Assembly: GCF_026342835.1 (NCBI RefSeq)
Contig: NZ_JAPEMI010000001.1
Coordinates: 2,052,501 to 2,116,500 of the forward strand
DNA: 64,000 nt
Origin: Streptomyces sp. NBC_00154
Lineage (GTDB): Bacteria > Actinomycetota > Actinomycetes > Streptomycetales > Streptomycetaceae
Direction: 5' to 3'
Part shown: in pieces, positions 62,862-64,000 of the stretch
Numbering within the stretch: the stretch's first letter is position 1
Layout of the letters: each line of letters begins with the position of its first letter
Position numbers and translations under genes: made by a program
Notes under the pieces: generated by a model
The model's database searches: none
The model's input: only the letters and a program-made list of their open reading frames with translations
Told to the model about the DNA's origin: nothing

Positions 62862-64000
62862 GTGGCACGACTGATACCCCTGCTGGCGATCGCTCTCGGC
62901 GTGTACTTCTGGCTGAAGGCGCGGAAGAAGACGACGGAGTTCGTGGAAGGCGCATCCGGCGCCGCCCCCTCGGCGCCCCGCACGCGCCGCAACCGGAAGT
63001 CCGGCCCGGCGAAGGCCGCCGCGGAGCTCGGCCTCGTACCGGCCGACGAGCTCGACACCGCGCATGCTGCCGCCCCCGACCCGCGCGACGAGGAGATACG
63101 CGCCACCGTCCGGTCCGGGAACTGGCAGGCGGGCGCCGACTTCCTCGCCGACGCGGGCCGGGACTGGCAGGAGCGCTACCGGCGTGCCGGCGTCCTCCAG
63201 GACGAGGCCGCGGCCGACGACACCTGGCTGCTGGCCTGGCGCACCGCACAGCCCAAGGACGCGGGAGCGGCCTTCGTGCACGCCGGCGCGCTGATCAGCG
63301 TCGCCGCGGACATCCGTGGCGCGAAGCAGGCGAAGTACACCACGCAGGAGCAGTTCGCCGGCTTCCACCGGATGATGGCCCTGGCCCGGGAGGCCTGCCA
63401 CGAGGCCCAGGAGCTGGCCGGCGACGACCCGGGCCCGTTCATCGCCGAGATCTCCTGCGCTCTCGGCCTCGGCTACGGGCATGACGACTTCCGCGCGCTG
63501 TGGGCCGAGGTCGAGAAGCGCGACGCCCACCACCTCGCGGCTCATACTTCGGCGCTCCAGTACTGGTGCCGCAAGTGGCGCGGCTCGCACGAGCTCGCCG
63601 AGCGTTTCGCGCGCGAGGCTGCGCAGAGGGGCAGCCCCGGCCGGCTGCTCTCCCTCCTCCCGCTCTACGCCGCCTTCGAGCAGGAGTCGGCGGAGCAGGA
63701 TCTGGACCCGGACGTGTTCTACAAGAGCCCCGAGCTGATCGCCGCGGTCGACGCCTGCCTGATCGACGTGGCCGCCGCCGCGGCCGCCGACCCCGAGGAC
63801 CGGCGGATCGTCCGGGTCCGCCATCTGCTCGCCTGGCTGCTGTACTGGCAGGACCGGTACGAAGCGGCGCTGGAGCAGTACCGCGCGATCGACGGCTACA
63901 TCGACAGCGCCCCGTGGACGTACTCCGGGGACCCGAAGGCGCGCTACGTCCAGTCCCGCGACTTCTGCGCCGCGCAGGTCCTGGCCGCGGGCGGGAACTG
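62862..64000 (+). CDS. Uncharacterised membrane-anchored helical-repeat protein, paralogue B (3' end outside window)
   Basis: Starts with GTG at 62862 and stays open to the window end, 379 residues seen. Short N-terminal helix ARLIPLLAIALGVYFWL, a basic linker with TRRNRKSGP, then the helical-repeat domain shared with the protein at 59920-61023. Matching stretches are LGLGYGHDDFRALW, YWCRKWRGSHELAERF, LSLLPLYAAFEQ and VRHLLAWLLYWQDRY. It has a longer, more charged linker than paralogue A. Function unknown. Confidence 0.7.
   Translation, partial: MARLIPLLAIALGVYFWLKARKKTTEFVEGASGAAPSAPRTRRNRKSGPAKAAAELGLVPADELDTAHAAAPDPRDEEIRATVRSGNWQAGADFLADAGRDWQERYRRAGVLQDEAAADDTWLLAWRTAQPKDAGAAFVHAGALISVAADIRGAKQAKYTTQEQFAGFHRMMALAREACHEAQELAGDDPGPFIAEISCALGLGYGHDDFRALWAEVEKRDAHHLAAHTSALQYWCRKWRGSHELAERFAREAAQRGSPGRLLSLLPLYAAFEQESAEQDLDPDVFYKSPELIAAVDACLIDVAAAAAADPEDRRIVRVRHLLAWLLYWQDRYEAALEQYRAIDGYIDSAPWTYSGDPKARYVQSRDFCAAQVLAAGGN

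Noticed and set aside
1..64000. tRNA, rRNA, riboswitch or CRISPR features
   Set aside because: No convincing match was seen by eye; a covariance-model scan would be needed to exclude small RNA genes.

Overview
The window reads as a piece of a Streptomyces chromosome or that of a close relative. This rests on uniformly high G+C with strong third-position GC, frequent GTG and TTG starts, mycothiol conjugate amidase, a chitinase preceded by a DasR-type site, an actinobacterial Tad pilus locus and GTP-dependent PEP carboxykinase. From memory, the order mca / DUF4307 / greA and the nearby pckG, ilvA and metB match the conserved core arrangement of Streptomyces. I see no tRNA or rRNA gene, no CRISPR array and no antibiotic cluster.

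Layout. 1-3.8 kb: the 3' end of a large secreted protease-like gene, an HTH regulator and a secreted two-domain protein. 4.1-6.4 kb: a lipoprotein and a patch of decayed small genes, including one clear frameshift and a duplicated fragment. 6.4-18.4 kb: a Tad (Flp) pilus locus on the minus strand. It holds a zinc-ribbon protein, CpaB, CpaE, two TadE-like proteins, TadA, TadB, TadC, an embedded histidine kinase and response regulator, the Flp pilin, a TadG-like protein, a lipoprotein and an OmpA-family protein. 19-23 kb: a GH18 chitinase under a DasR-like operator and a membrane Ser/Thr kinase. 22.9-30 kb: a divergent catabolic cluster of GntP permease, RidA, IclR regulator and PfkB kinase on the minus strand, and a fold-III PLP dehydratase and N-acyl-D-amino-acid deacylase on the plus strand. 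I propose that it degrades N-acetyl-D-glucosaminate or D-glucosaminate, the oxidised form of chitin sugar, to 2-keto-3-deoxygluconate 6-phosphate.

30-37 kb: a NodB-GT2 fusion whose deacetylase motifs are degenerate, a secreted trypsin-like protease, DUF1801, arylamine N-acetyltransferase and an AlaT-type aminotransferase. 37.4-42 kb: an IS605-type tnpB element, broken by one in-frame amber codon, sits between a fragment of a solute-binding protein and the 3' end of a telA gene, so the insertion site also carries a deletion. An intact VWA-domain solute-binding lipoprotein follows.

42-51 kb: pckG, a hemolysin III-type protein, a TetR regulator, a DUF255 thioredoxin-fold protein and a 1085-residue membrane-associated STAND/TPR protein with Arg in place of the Walker A Lys. 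51-58.7 kb: mca, DUF4307, greA, a DrrAB-type exporter, ilvA facing a MarR regulator, and a coupled sigma-like / small membrane protein pair. 58.7-64 kb: metB and an M48 membrane protease set between two paralogous proteins of unknown function; the second runs off the end of the window.
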